Virus record (IMG/VR): IMGVR_UViG_3300024265_000070
Location: 1 to 49,976 of that record
Reading direction: 5' to 3' (one strand)
DNA from: a virus
DNA length: 49,976 bases
The notes under the pieces are model-generated. The model had not been told where the DNA came from, ran no database searches, and saw only the letters and a program-made list of their open reading frames with translations. Both the position numbers and the translations under genes were made by a program. Shown in pieces: positions 30,453-38,004 of this stretch; position 1 is the stretch's first letter, and each line of letters begins with the position of its first letter.

Positions 30453-30779
30453 ATGGGCGATTCAACTAATGGCAAGGATTGTAAGCATGAGAATGAGGCG
30501 GGGGTGAGCATAAGAGATACTGTAGACGAGGATGGATTTTATGGAGAAGAGTTTTTTTATACGTGTTCTGATTGTCGAGAAGAAATTGAAGTAGTAATCC
30601 TCACTAAATTACGGCATAAACTAACCGAGGATGTGATAGAGGCTGGCAAGGAACAGGGACACGAAGGGGGCTGTTTATGCCTATCTCTAGTTGGCGGAGT
30701 AAAGGGAGTAGTAGAGAAAGAATGCGATTGCAATTTTGGTGTGCTAGAAAAAGCCCTCAAAGCCCTAGGAGACAAATAG
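30453..30779 (+). CDS. Zinc-ribbon protein, paralogue of the 28901 product
   Basis: 108 residues from the ATG 7 bases after AGGAG. KDCKHENEAG, FYTCSDCREE, VVILTKLRHKLTEDVIEAGK and LEKALKALGD mirror the 28901 protein. Additional cysteines (GGCLCLS, KECDCN) near the C-terminus. It is inserted between the two terminase genes, a known spot for moron-like genes. Its 3' end overlaps the large subunit frame. Confidence 0.66.
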   Translation: MGDSTNGKDCKHENEAGVSIRDTVDEDGFYGEEFFYTCSDCREEIEVVILTKLRHKLTEDVIEAGKEQGHEGGCLCLSLVGGVKGVVEKECDCNFGVLEKALKALGDK

Positions 30780-32209
30780 CCCTGACCCTCAAACTCTCCC
30801 CCCGCGCAGAACGCAAACTCGCAATAGCCAAACTAAAAGGCGAGATAGATAAAAAACTCATGCTTGGCGATAAGCCAGAGTTTAGGGGCGCGGCTAAAGA
30901 GTTGATGAAGAACGAAGATGAGGAGGTCTTTATTGTAGGTGCCGCGGGGACAGGTAAATCGTTTGTATGTCTTTGGAAAATCCACGAATTACTATCTACT
31001 TATCCGGGTGCGAGAGCGTTGATCGTGAGAAAGACGCGGGAATCGCTCAACGAATCTGGGTTGAGGACCTACGAGGATTTCGTATTAGGTAAAGATCACC
31101 CGGTATTGCAACGGGGGGGACTCCGGCGAGTACGGCAAAAATACACCTATCCCAATGGATCTGAATTTATAATAACCGGGCTTGATCGCCCCGACAAACA
31201 ATTAAAGATCATGTCAACCGAATATGATCTTATCTTTTGCCAAGAGGCCGTCGAGTTGGCAAGGGGCACGATCGAGGACTTAAACTCTCGACTCCGTAAC
31301 TTTGTTGTACCTTATCAACAAATGATAATGGACTCAAACCCATCGGCGCCGAGGCATTGGCTAAAACAACGGAGCGATCTTGGGCTTACTACAATGCTCA
31401 ACTCTGTCCACGAGGACAACCCGAGGTTGTTCAATAATGGCGAATGGACAGAGCAGGGAAAGGTATATCTCAAACGTTTGGATAAGCTCTCAGGACATAG
31501 ACGTCTCCGCTTATTCTTGGGCAAGTGGGCGAGGGCGGAGGGGTTGGTCTACGAATCGTTTGACGATAACGTCCATTCAATAAAGCCTTTCGATATCCCG
31601 GGTGACTGGCGCCGGATTCTCTTTATCGACTTCGGGTATAAGAATCCATTTGTAGCGCAGGATTGGGCGTTAGACCATGATGATAATATGTACCTGGTCA
31701 ATGAGTTTTATATGACCGGCCGGACAGTTGACGAAATGGTCAAGGGCGATAACAATAAAGGGTGGGAGGGTATGCTCGAATGGATGCCTCCTAAGAGGTT
31801 CGAGATCGTAGGTTGTGACCACGACTCCGAGGACCGGGCGACGTTGGAGCGGTTAGGGTATCCAAACGTGGGGGCTTACAAGGCGGTCGAGGTAGGTATC
31901 CAGGCCGTAGTAGGTGGGCTGAAGTTTAAAGACAATGGCAAGCCGTCGATATTCTTTTTCAAGGACGCGTTGATCGAGCGAGACGAAAGCCTTGTCGAAG
32001 CCGGTAAGCCATTCACGACGGTCCAGGAGTTCGACTCGTATATGTGGGCGAAGGATGTCGAAGGTAAAGAGATAAAGGAAAAGCCGGTAAAGCTGGACGA
32101 TCATGGATTGGATACTTTGAGGTATGCGAAAGCATATGTAAACGGATTGGATGAGTCTCGGGCTGGGCAGGTTGGGGTCGGGGAACATCCACTAAAGGAT
32201 TTTAGATAA
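30722..32209 (+). CDS. terL: Terminase large subunit
   Basis: About 495 residues. ATPase: Walker A GAAGTGKS (73-80), arginine-rich VRKTRESLNE, Walker B region YDLIFCQEAVE (168-178) and the coupling motif MDSNPSAP. Nuclease: FIDFGYKNPF (Asp303), VGCDHDSEDRAT and DDHGLDTLRYA, a RNase-H-like metal triad. It packs DNA into the prohead and cuts it. The start is uncertain: the ATG at 30722 has a weak ribosome site and lies in the previous gene; a CTG at 30782 (AGGAG 10 bases upstream) or the ATG at 30677 are alternatives. The conserved part begins well after these. Confidence 0.93.
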   Translation: MRLQFWCARKSPQSPRRQIALTLKLSPRAERKLAIAKLKGEIDKKLMLGDKPEFRGAAKELMKNEDEEVFIVGAAGTGKSFVCLWKIHELLSTYPGARALIVRKTRESLNESGLRTYEDFVLGKDHPVLQRGGLRRVRQKYTYPNGSEFIITGLDRPDKQLKIMSTEYDLIFCQEAVELARGTIEDLNSRLRNFVVPYQQMIMDSNPSAPRHWLKQRSDLGLTTMLNSVHEDNPRLFNNGEWTEQGKVYLKRLDKLSGHRRLRLFLGKWARAEGLVYESFDDNVHSIKPFDIPGDWRRILFIDFGYKNPFVAQDWALDHDDNMYLVNEFYMTGRTVDEMVKGDNNKGWEGMLEWMPPKRFEIVGCDHDSEDRATLERLGYPNVGAYKAVEVGIQAVVGGLKFKDNGKPSIFFFKDALIERDESLVEAGKPFTTVQEFDSYMWAKDVEGKEIKEKPVKLDDHGLDTLRYAKAYVNGLDESRAGQVGVGEHPLKDFR

Positions 32210-32475
32210 TGGAAGATTTATATGATAGGCTTTATGAAAAATTGGCAGCGATTGAGCACGAACGCTGGTCTGATTGGATGCGATATCAATTTACTCTTTG
32301 CAAAGAAAATAAAAACGGCTCTCTAACAATACCTTTGAAACTAGTTGAAAGATGGAAAGCCCAAATAGACACTAATTACACAGATTTGTCTGAAAGAGAA
32401 AAGGATTCAGATAGAGAGCAGGTTGATAGATACTGGAATTTAATTTGTGCTTATGTTGAGGGTTTGGATGTCTGA
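32209..32475 (+). CDS. RyR-domain protein, copy 1
   Basis: 88 residues. IEHERWSDWMRYQF, then a variable middle (ENKNGSLTIPLK), WKAQIDTNYTDLSEREKDSD and REQVDRYWN follow the ryanodine-receptor (RyR) domain signature, a helical module found in phage and bacterial proteins. Nearly identical to the 36858 product. Ends with ICAYVEGLDV, missing in copy 2. Function unknown. Overlaps terL by one base and the nuclease-like gene by eight. Confidence 0.75.
   Translation: MEDLYDRLYEKLAAIEHERWSDWMRYQFTLCKENKNGSLTIPLKLVERWKAQIDTNYTDLSEREKDSDREQVDRYWNLICAYVEGLDV
32233..32442 (+). repeat. Duplicated 210-bp segment, copy 1
   Basis: Hand alignment with 36870-37079 shows about nine differences in 210 bases, all of them transitions. 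The homology covers almost the whole RyR gene and stops near its 3' end, so a recent duplication or gene conversion is likely. Confidence 0.9.
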
Positions 32476-32899
32476 CTCACAAACAACCCGCTTAATCATC
32501 GACGCCCTAGCCTACACATACGGTCGCGGTAATTGCCTATTCTTTGAGGAGCTCTTGGTATCTGCCGGTCAAGTTGAGCAACGACTCGACGCGTGGTCTA
32601 TTGATCTCTCACCTGAAGCGATGTATATGTCGATCGCATTTGAGGTAAAGGCGAGCCGGAGTGACCTGTTAGCTGAGTTGAAAGTACCCACCAAAAGGCT
32701 CCAGGGAATCCAGTTGTGCAATCAATTCTATTATGTGACCCCGCCCGAGTTGTTCAAGAGTGTCGACGAGGTACCGGGTGAGTGTGGCTGGATGGTTGTG
32801 GAAAATGGTATAATCAGTATAATAAAGAGTGCCCCATACTTCACGAACCCGCCGCCGACCTGGGGATTTGTAGCAAGTTTATTAAAGAGGTTGCGATAA
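32468..32899 (+). CDS. PD-(D/E)XK nuclease-like (MmcB-like) protein
   Basis: 143 residues. IAFEVKASRSDLLAELK (57-73) holds the E-x-K core (Glu59, Lys61) and the adjacent SRSD that is typical for MmcB-like phage nucleases; LCNQFYYVTPPEL and ECGWMVVENG match the following strands. The upstream Asp probably is in DAWSIDL (41-47). It could be a DNA repair or restriction-type nuclease. Close coupling to its neighbours. Confidence 0.68.
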   Translation: MSDSQTTRLIIDALAYTYGRGNCLFFEELLVSAGQVEQRLDAWSIDLSPEAMYMSIAFEVKASRSDLLAELKVPTKRLQGIQLCNQFYYVTPPELFKSVDEVPGECGWMVVENGIISIIKSAPYFTNPPPTWGFVASLLKRLR

Positions 32900-33180
32900 T
32901 GGACATAGAAAGAACTGAAAAAAAGACAACTGAATTAGTCGAAAGAATAAAAACAACACTGGAAAGTGGTAGCTCGCTGGAGATAAACAGGAGGACAAAT
33001 AACGGAGTACCAAGCAAGATACATATTATTTACAATTCTGGACCTGATTGGCAAAGGGATTCAAAGACATTATACATCTCAAAAGAAGATGCGGAAGAGC
33101 TTAGAGTGTTGCTTTCAAATTTCCTAGACGCAATCAACAAACCTAAAATTGAAACCATCCCTCAAGGTAACAATGCCTAA
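32899..33180 (+). CDS. Hypothetical protein
   Basis: 93 residues from a TAATG junction. MDIERTEKKTTELVERIKTT then a beta region with IHIIYNSGPDW. Charged, partially coiled coil. Not recognised. An in-frame start inside the previous gene is rejected. Confidence 0.6.
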   Translation: MDIERTEKKTTELVERIKTTLESGSSLEINRRTNNGVPSKIHIIYNSGPDWQRDSKTLYISKEDAEELRVLLSNFLDAINKPKIETIPQGNNA

Positions 33181-33337
33181 TCAAATCATCCTCTCCCTGC
33201 TAGTAGGCGCCCTACTTGGATTCGTTGTCCGAGCGTTAGAGCTACCAAAAGAGATCAGAGCGTTTATCGCTTTATCTCTGGTCGCCGCGGTTGCTGTGTT
33301 TTTGCTCAAAGAATTTGGAATAAATATTTTTATATGA
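33173..33337 (+). CDS. Small two-helix membrane protein
   Basis: 54 residues, segments 5-23 (IILSLLVGALLGFVVRAL) and 31-48 (AFIALSLVAAVAVFLLK). CAAGG in front of ATG. Position among accessory genes; may modify the host envelope or exclude other phages. Not recognised. Confidence 0.6.
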   Translation: MPNQIILSLLVGALLGFVVRALELPKEIRAFIALSLVAAVAVFLLKEFGINIFI

Positions 33338-33359
33338 TATAGTGAGTTGGAGGTTGTCG

Positions 33360-33587
33360 ATGATAGAATGGATAAAGGCAGAGGACGAATTACCTAAACC
33401 GTCCGAGGAAAAAGAGATATGGGAATTGCTCTTTAGTAACCCAGAAATATTAATGTGCAATGGCGACAACGAGGTACAGTGTGGTTGGTATCATGTTGAC
33501 GAAGGATTTATTTATAATGACGATGCAAGGCCGTTAAATTGGGACGCTATCCATTGGGCGCCAATCAACTTACCACAGGAGTCATAA
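33360..33587 (+). CDS. DUF551-like protein
   Basis: 75 residues; ATG after TTGGAGGTTGTCG. MIEWIKAEDELPKPSEE at the N-terminus and WDAIHWAPINLP at the C-terminus frame a short domain as in DUF551, with EVQCGWYHVDEGFIYNDDA between. DUF551 proteins are frequent and of unknown function in phages. Another possible member is the 43383 product. Confidence 0.7.
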   Translation: MIEWIKAEDELPKPSEEKEIWELLFSNPEILMCNGDNEVQCGWYHVDEGFIYNDDARPLNWDAIHWAPINLPQES

Positions 33588-35183
33588 ATGGCTAATAAAA
33601 TAAAAGGCAAAGGATTTTTATCAAGAGTAGGGGCTGGCTTCAAAGCATTTCAAGAAGCGATTATGACTACCAAGGACGCTGCGGATCCATTCGATGATTA
33701 CACCGATTACGACGCGAGACGTTTGCGATATGCGATCCTTTGGTCGTTTTATCAAAACACAGCCTATCGAAACATCAATACGTGGTCAACCACTTACCGA
33801 ACCGATTACTCGCTTTACAAATACACCCGCCCGATCTATAACCCAACAAGGCGGCTTGCGAACTTCTGGAAAAATCATTTACAGGGCGGGGTATTGACCC
33901 TCGACCCAAAGGTGAAAAGCTTCAGATTCTTACCTATTGAGTTTGGAGAAAACGCGATCGCAAAGGATTTATTCCCGTCGATACAAGCTCTTTGGGATTG
34001 GTCGAATTGGTTGCGCCAAAGGCCGCTCTATTATTTATACGGCGTAGTAATGGGGGACGTAGGACTAAAGATCGTCGACGACATTGACAGGAAAAAGGTA
34101 TATATCGAGATCGTACATCCTGGAACGGTTAAGAATGTGGACTTAGACCCGTTCGGGAATGTCAAGGGGTACACAATTGCCGAGCAAAGACTAGACCCGG
34201 ACGACGAAAGCAAAACGGTTTGGTACAAAGAAATCGCAAAGCGCGACGGTGATAAAAATGTAGTCTACATGACCTTCAAAGATAAGGAGCCTTTCGACTG
34301 GTCGGGTGACGCAGGGCGGGGCGAGGAGTGGAGGATTGAGTATGGATTTGTCCCCTTCGTATGGGTCAATCATATTAATAACGGGTTACCATATGGTGAG
34401 TCAGAGATCCATTCTAACCGGGTATTATTCCACGAGCTCGACGATATGGCCTCGGCACTGAACGATCATGTTAGAAAGTCTGTAAACTCTCCCAAGCTGT
34501 TTACGGGTATCCGGGGAATAGAGGAAATAAACGCCGCTCATACTGACGCCTTTACAGACCGGCCAGATCCAGGGAGAGAAGAAATTGTCGCTCTTTATAC
34601 AACCAAGGAAAACGCAAAGGCGCACAGCTTGATCGAGCCTTTGAATTACGACGGCGTATCGGGGAATCTAAAAATGATGTTAGATAACATCGAAAAGGAA
34701 TATCCAGAGTTAAGGTTAGACGCCCTTGAAGCTGAAGGACAAAGCCTGTCGGGTAGGGCTCTGAGGATCGCGAGGGAGCCGACCCAAACAAAGGGAGACG
34801 AATACAGAATACCTTACGACGCTGGACTAGTGGCCGCTCACATGATGGGTATCGCGATAGGTGGGTTTAGAGAATACGAACAATTTAGTGGATTTGGCCT
34901 TGATTCTTTCGAGGAGGGAACAATAAAGCATATGATCGGGTCTCGCCCGATGTTCAACAGCGACCCCATGGACGAGCTAGAAGAGGAGTTGTTATTTTAC
35001 AAAACTGCCGCAGCCGCGCAGAGTGTTGGTGTTGGGTTGCTTTTATTCTTAGAAAAGAAAGGGTGGTCTGATAAGGATATCCAAGAGATACAAGAATCAG
35101 AGAGATTCCAGGCGATCCAGGCCGGACTCGCTATGGCGCTGGACGACGACGATGATTTGGGCGATGAAATAGAGGAGGGGTAA
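33588..35183 (+). CDS. Portal protein
   Basis: 531 residues. Typical SPP1-gp6-like order: N-terminal YRNINTWSTTYRTDYSLY, NPTRRLANFWKNHLQGG, WSNWLRQRPLYYLYGVVMGD (wing), VVWVNHINNGLPYGESEIHS-like block before the stem helices, LRLDALEAEGQSLSGRALRI and an acidic C-terminus (DDDDDLGDEIEEG). The portal ring sits at one vertex, docks terminase and serves as DNA gate. Located after the terminase and before the MuF-like gene, as expected. Starts after CCACAGGAGTCATAA. Confidence 0.88.
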   Translation: MANKIKGKGFLSRVGAGFKAFQEAIMTTKDAADPFDDYTDYDARRLRYAILWSFYQNTAYRNINTWSTTYRTDYSLYKYTRPIYNPTRRLANFWKNHLQGGVLTLDPKVKSFRFLPIEFGENAIAKDLFPSIQALWDWSNWLRQRPLYYLYGVVMGDVGLKIVDDIDRKKVYIEIVHPGTVKNVDLDPFGNVKGYTIAEQRLDPDDESKTVWYKEIAKRDGDKNVVYMTFKDKEPFDWSGDAGRGEEWRIEYGFVPFVWVNHINNGLPYGESEIHSNRVLFHELDDMASALNDHVRKSVNSPKLFTGIRGIEEINAAHTDAFTDRPDPGREEIVALYTTKENAKAHSLIEPLNYDGVSGNLKMMLDNIEKEYPELRLDALEAEGQSLSGRALRIAREPTQTKGDEYRIPYDAGLVAAHMMGIAIGGFREYEQFSGFGLDSFEEGTIKHMIGSRPMFNSDPMDELEEELLFYKTAAAAQSVGVGLLLFLEKKGWSDKDIQEIQESERFQAIQAGLAMALDDDDDLGDEIEEG

Positions 35184-35185
35184 AA

Positions 35186-35419
35186 GTGAATAACCCCCAA
35201 GTCTTTATCGCCATAAAGTGCGCCTGTGGAAAGATAGGCGATTTTGTAATTGCAGACTTTGACGACTGCGGACTCCCTCGGAGTGTCGGCGGGTTTTGTG
35301 TAAGCTGTGCTTGTATTTTCGGTATCCACGCCGGAAGATGTCAGACAACTAACCACAATTTGAGTGTTAGAATGGTAAGACGATTTTATAATCATTTAGT
35401 AATCGGAGGTTTAAACTGA
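35186..35419 (+). CDS. Cysteine-rich small protein, GTG start
   Basis: 77 residues from GTG, with GAGGAGGGGTAAAA upstream. KCACGKIGDFVIADFDDCG then GFCVSCACIFG gives up to five cysteines likely holding zinc. Lies right behind the portal gene. Function not recognised. Confidence 0.62.
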   Translation: MNNPQVFIAIKCACGKIGDFVIADFDDCGLPRSVGGFCVSCACIFGIHAGRCQTTNHNLSVRMVRRFYNHLVIGGLN

Positions 35420-35802
35420 TGGCAGACGAAAGAACAGATCGAGAAATATTATTATCAATCGAGGCACTGTTAAAGGGTGGGGGAGTTGTTGTACCCGGAG
35501 GCGATCCCACATTACAGCCTGCGTTTTCGACAGGGGCGAAAGGGACTCGTAGGGTCCAATTAAAGTTCACGACTCGCTTGAGTCTCCCAAAGACAAGCCT
35601 GTCCGGGAAGCCGCTTTACAATGTAAAGAACGGCGTACAGACTACCCTGAAACATTACAAGCCAACTAGTACAAAGAAATACTGGATCGGTGATGTTGTT
35701 GAAGTGTGGCGCCCCTATGTTCCAGGTGACGGTACAAGACTGTGGGAGGTCGTGGGGCGACCTGGACAGTTCTTGAGAGAGAATACGATAAACTTTTTGT
35801 AA
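35419..35802 (+). CDS. Hypothetical virion-linked protein
   Basis: 127 residues; one-base overlap with the previous gene and GGAGG upstream. N-terminal helix (MADERTDREILLSIEALLKG), then a glycine-rich hinge and a basic beta-rich part (LKFTTRLSLPKTSL, DVVEVWRPYVPG). Might be a capsid-associated protein. Not recognised. Confidence 0.58.
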   Translation: MADERTDREILLSIEALLKGGGVVVPGGDPTLQPAFSTGAKGTRRVQLKFTTRLSLPKTSLSGKPLYNVKNGVQTTLKHYKPTSTKKYWIGDVVEVWRPYVPGDGTRLWEVVGRPGQFLRENTINFL

Positions 35803-35858
35803 ATGGCAAAAGGCAATTAGGCAAAATAAGGCTTTGGCATTAGAAAGGAAAATATATA

Positions 35859-36056
35859 ATGGTTACCTTTAAAGTAAAAATGCCCGATATTTTATTCGGC
35901 AAACTTCAAAAAGAAGCATTGGTAAAAAACATAAAACTTGTAGAATTAATCAAGGAGTATTTTAGACTAGGTTTGGTTATTTCGCAGATTATAAGAGACG
36001 GCGATAAAATAATAATCAGGGAAAACGACGGAGAGGAGAGGGAATTACGACTATGA
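35859..36056 (+). CDS. Ribbon-helix-helix-like protein
   Basis: 65 residues, ATG after AAAGGAAAATATATA. MVTFKVKMPDILFGKLQKEA with VKNIKLVELIKEYFRLGLVI forms strand-helix-helix as in CopG/Arc; the C-terminus is a strand pair. Possibly the antidote-like or regulatory partner of the HAD gene next to it (ATGA overlap). Confidence 0.62.
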   Translation: MVTFKVKMPDILFGKLQKEALVKNIKLVELIKEYFRLGLVISQIIRDGDKIIIRENDGEERELRL

Positions 36057-36490
36057 AAATCATATTCCTAGACTTCGACGGCGTTCTAAATAACACCAAA
36101 TATTTAGAGGCTCAAAGTGAGATCGTGTTCGCTCCGTTTGATTTTGTGAATGTGGAGAATCTAAATACTATAACCGACATAGGGGATATCGGAATTGTAA
36201 TAACAAGCGATTGGCGTCGCTTTGGGCTGGACTTGAAACAATTTGTCAAGCGGTATGGGGTAATTGGAAATGTCGTCGGGGAAACAAGGGTAACAGATCA
36301 TATGCCGCGCGGTATGGAGATACAGGCATGGTTATTAAAATATCGAGTTGATAAAGAATTTATACAAAAATTCGTTATCCTAGACGACCGTGACGACATG
36401 GGTTATATCTCAGACAGATTGATCCAAACCGACCCCGCGGTAGGCTTGACTAAAGAGGACGCCTTGAGAGCGATTGAGATGTTGAGATGA
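36053..36490 (+). CDS. HAD-superfamily hydrolase
   Basis: 145 residues. IFLDFDGVLN (Asp7, Asp9), IVITSDWRR (Ser52, Asp53) and FVILDDRDDM (Asp111, Asp112) are HAD motifs I, II and IV. This compact type is similar to the HAD domains of RNA-repair (SAK) proteins and phage phosphatases. Substrate unknown: nucleotide, nucleic acid ends or a protein. Follows the RHH-like gene by four-base overlap. Confidence 0.83.
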   Translation: MKIIFLDFDGVLNNTKYLEAQSEIVFAPFDFVNVENLNTITDIGDIGIVITSDWRRFGLDLKQFVKRYGVIGNVVGETRVTDHMPRGMEIQAWLLKYRVDKEFIQKFVILDDRDDMGYISDRLIQTDPAVGLTKEDALRAIEMLR

Positions 36491-36510
36491 GAAGAAAGGA
36501 AAGGTAAGTG

Positions 36511-36828
36511 ATGGAATTGAATCCAAATGCATATTCCGTATATTTGAAGCAATCATTGGAATCAGTTGACCAAGTTTTATTTATTGGGGTCATTCTGCTA
36601 AATGCGATAATGGAAGATGGTTACTTTGATAATTACGAGGATAGGTTTGAGCGTATTGCTGTAAGAGCAAATAATTTAATTGAAGCAACTGAAAAAATTC
36701 ATAAAATCGGTGGAATAAAATACGACCACCTAAAAATGAATTGGACAGTTATTAAAGTTGAACAGACAGGGGCTGAATTTTGCGAGCTAGGTTTTTGGGA
36801 AGCACTTGATAAGGAAAGGTTTCGCTAA
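36511..36828 (+). CDS. Hypothetical protein
   Basis: 105 residues from ATG (GTG three bases earlier is an alternative). Helical, AYSVYLKQSLESVDQVLFIG and ERIAVRANNLIEATEKIHK. GAAAGGAAAGG upstream. Not recognised. Confidence 0.62.
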   Translation: MELNPNAYSVYLKQSLESVDQVLFIGVILLNAIMEDGYFDNYEDRFERIAVRANNLIEATEKIHKIGGIKYDHLKMNWTVIKVEQTGAEFCELGFWEALDKERFR

Positions 36829-36857
36829 TTACTCTTATCGAAACCATGAGGTAAATT

Positions 36858-37097
36858 ATGAATGAGTTATATGAAAAACTGGCAGCGATTGAACACGAAC
36901 GCTGGTCTGATTGGATGCGATATCAATTTACTCTTTGCAAAGAAAATAAAGACGGCTCTCTAACAATACCTTTGAAGCTAGTTGAAAGATGGAAAGCCCA
37001 AATAGACACTAATTACACAGATTTGTCTGAAAGAGAAAAGGATTCAGATAGAGAACAAGTTGATAGGTATTGGGATTTACTTGACCCCCCCCCGTGA
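36858..37097 (+). CDS. RyR-domain protein, copy 2
   Basis: 79 residues, near-identical to the 32209 product over about 70 residues. It differs in the first residues (MNELYEKLA) and ends early (YWDLLDPPP) after a run of nine C. The tail of copy 1 (ICAYVEGLDV) is missing; a homopolymer error or slippage may have changed its end. Function unknown; a helical RyR module. Confidence 0.72.
   Translation: MNELYEKLAAIEHERWSDWMRYQFTLCKENKDGSLTIPLKLVERWKAQIDTNYTDLSEREKDSDREQVDRYWDLLDPPP
36870..37079 (+). repeat. Duplicated 210-bp segment, copy 2
   Basis: Second copy of the segment at 32233-32442; the two share about 96% of bases with transitions only. The end of homology is followed within about 5 bases by a tract of nine C residues. 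Confidence 0.9.
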
Positions 37098-37108
37098 AAG
37101 GATAGAAG

Positions 37109-37426
37109 ATGCAAGACACCTTAGACACATTTGACGATAAGACAAAACGCAGATGGAAATATCACGGCATGGCCTCAAGGGTTGCAGGTTGTTGGGATTG
37201 TGGCCTATCTTATGACTCACATCAGTGGGTTGAGTGCGTGTTGCCGCATGACATCTGGGAGTTGGTAAACCCAAGTAGCGATATTGGCGGCGGGATATTG
37301 TGCATCACTTGTATAGTTAGGAGATTGGCGTTCCTTGGATTAGAGAACGTTCCTGTTCAGATATTTAATTCAACCATACTGGTTGAGGAAAGCATAGCAG
37401 ACAAAAGGATAAGAGACAATGCCTAA
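37109..37426 (+). CDS. Zinc-binding phage protein
   Basis: 105 residues. CWDCGLSYDSHQW, VECVLPHDIWELVNP and GGILCITCIVRRLAFLGLEN VPV-type strand follow a pattern I recall for a common small phage protein with two cysteine pairs. Metal binding is likely; function unknown. Overlaps the next gene by eight bases. Confidence 0.7.
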   Translation: MQDTLDTFDDKTKRRWKYHGMASRVAGCWDCGLSYDSHQWVECVLPHDIWELVNPSSDIGGGILCITCIVRRLAFLGLENVPVQIFNSTILVEESIADKRIRDNA

Positions 37427-37664
37427 AATCCCTACACAACACCCCCTCCGCTCTGTGGTCGAGCAACCATGCAACGTCAAAAAGTGTGACAACTTAGCAG
37501 ACTATGAATGTCACGTTTGCCAAAAGACGGTATGCAAAGATCACGGCGTTGATAGAGAACACGAACCGGACGCGTTCGATCAGTTGTGTATCCCGTGTTT
37601 TGAGGAAATTTATCCAGAGTTAATAGAAGAAACGGAGGACGAATCAAATGAGCAGAATCGGTAA
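37419..37664 (+). CDS. B-box/AN1-like zinc protein
   Basis: 81 residues. CNVKKCDNLADYECHVCQKT, VCKDHG and LCIPCFEE give eight metal ligands spaced like a cross-brace (B-box or AN1) finger, about residues 18-60. The C-terminus is acidic. Cross-brace fingers mediate protein binding. Overlaps the next gene by 17 bases. Confidence 0.66.
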   Translation: MPKIPTQHPLRSVVEQPCNVKKCDNLADYECHVCQKTVCKDHGVDREHEPDAFDQLCIPCFEEIYPELIEETEDESNEQNR

Positions 37665-38001
37665 ACTAACCATGCAAGGCGAAGCGAGTAGGAGGCTGGC
37701 ACGAAGGCGGGAGGGAACCTGGAAGCCATGGGATTTATACAAGTGGTTTGAGATTACGATCAATGCGCCGCCAGGAATGAGGGGACTATTTAAGCGCCGT
37801 AAAAAATCATCTACGTGGTGGTCCCGCTTTTGGGCGGTTGTTAAACAGCGATTTTCACTTAGTTACTTCAGGGAAAAAAGGGCTACCATCAAAAGAGAAA
37901 AGCAATTATCAAAAATGAGGCGAGATAATATGGTTCGCTCTGCTCATCTAAATTACCTGAATAAAAGTAAAACCCGGAGACACACCCAACACAAGGGTTA
38001 A
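37648..38001 (+). CDS. Highly basic protein
   Basis: 117 residues with many Arg/Lys (SRRLARRREGTWKPW, LFKRRKKSSTWW, RHTQHKG). Could bind nucleic acid or be a head-interior protein. Not recognised. It precedes the MuF-like gene by three bases. Confidence 0.6.
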   Translation: MSRIGKLTMQGEASRRLARRREGTWKPWDLYKWFEITINAPPGMRGLFKRRKKSSTWWSRFWAVVKQRFSLSYFREKRATIKREKQLSKMRRDNMVRSAHLNYLNKSKTRRHTQHKG

Positions 38002-38004
38002 TAA

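Noticed and set aside
30677-30721. Start of terL at 30677
   Set aside because: It adds a basic low-complexity segment from the overlapping zinc gene. A later start (30722 or the CTG at 30782) is more plausible, though unproved.
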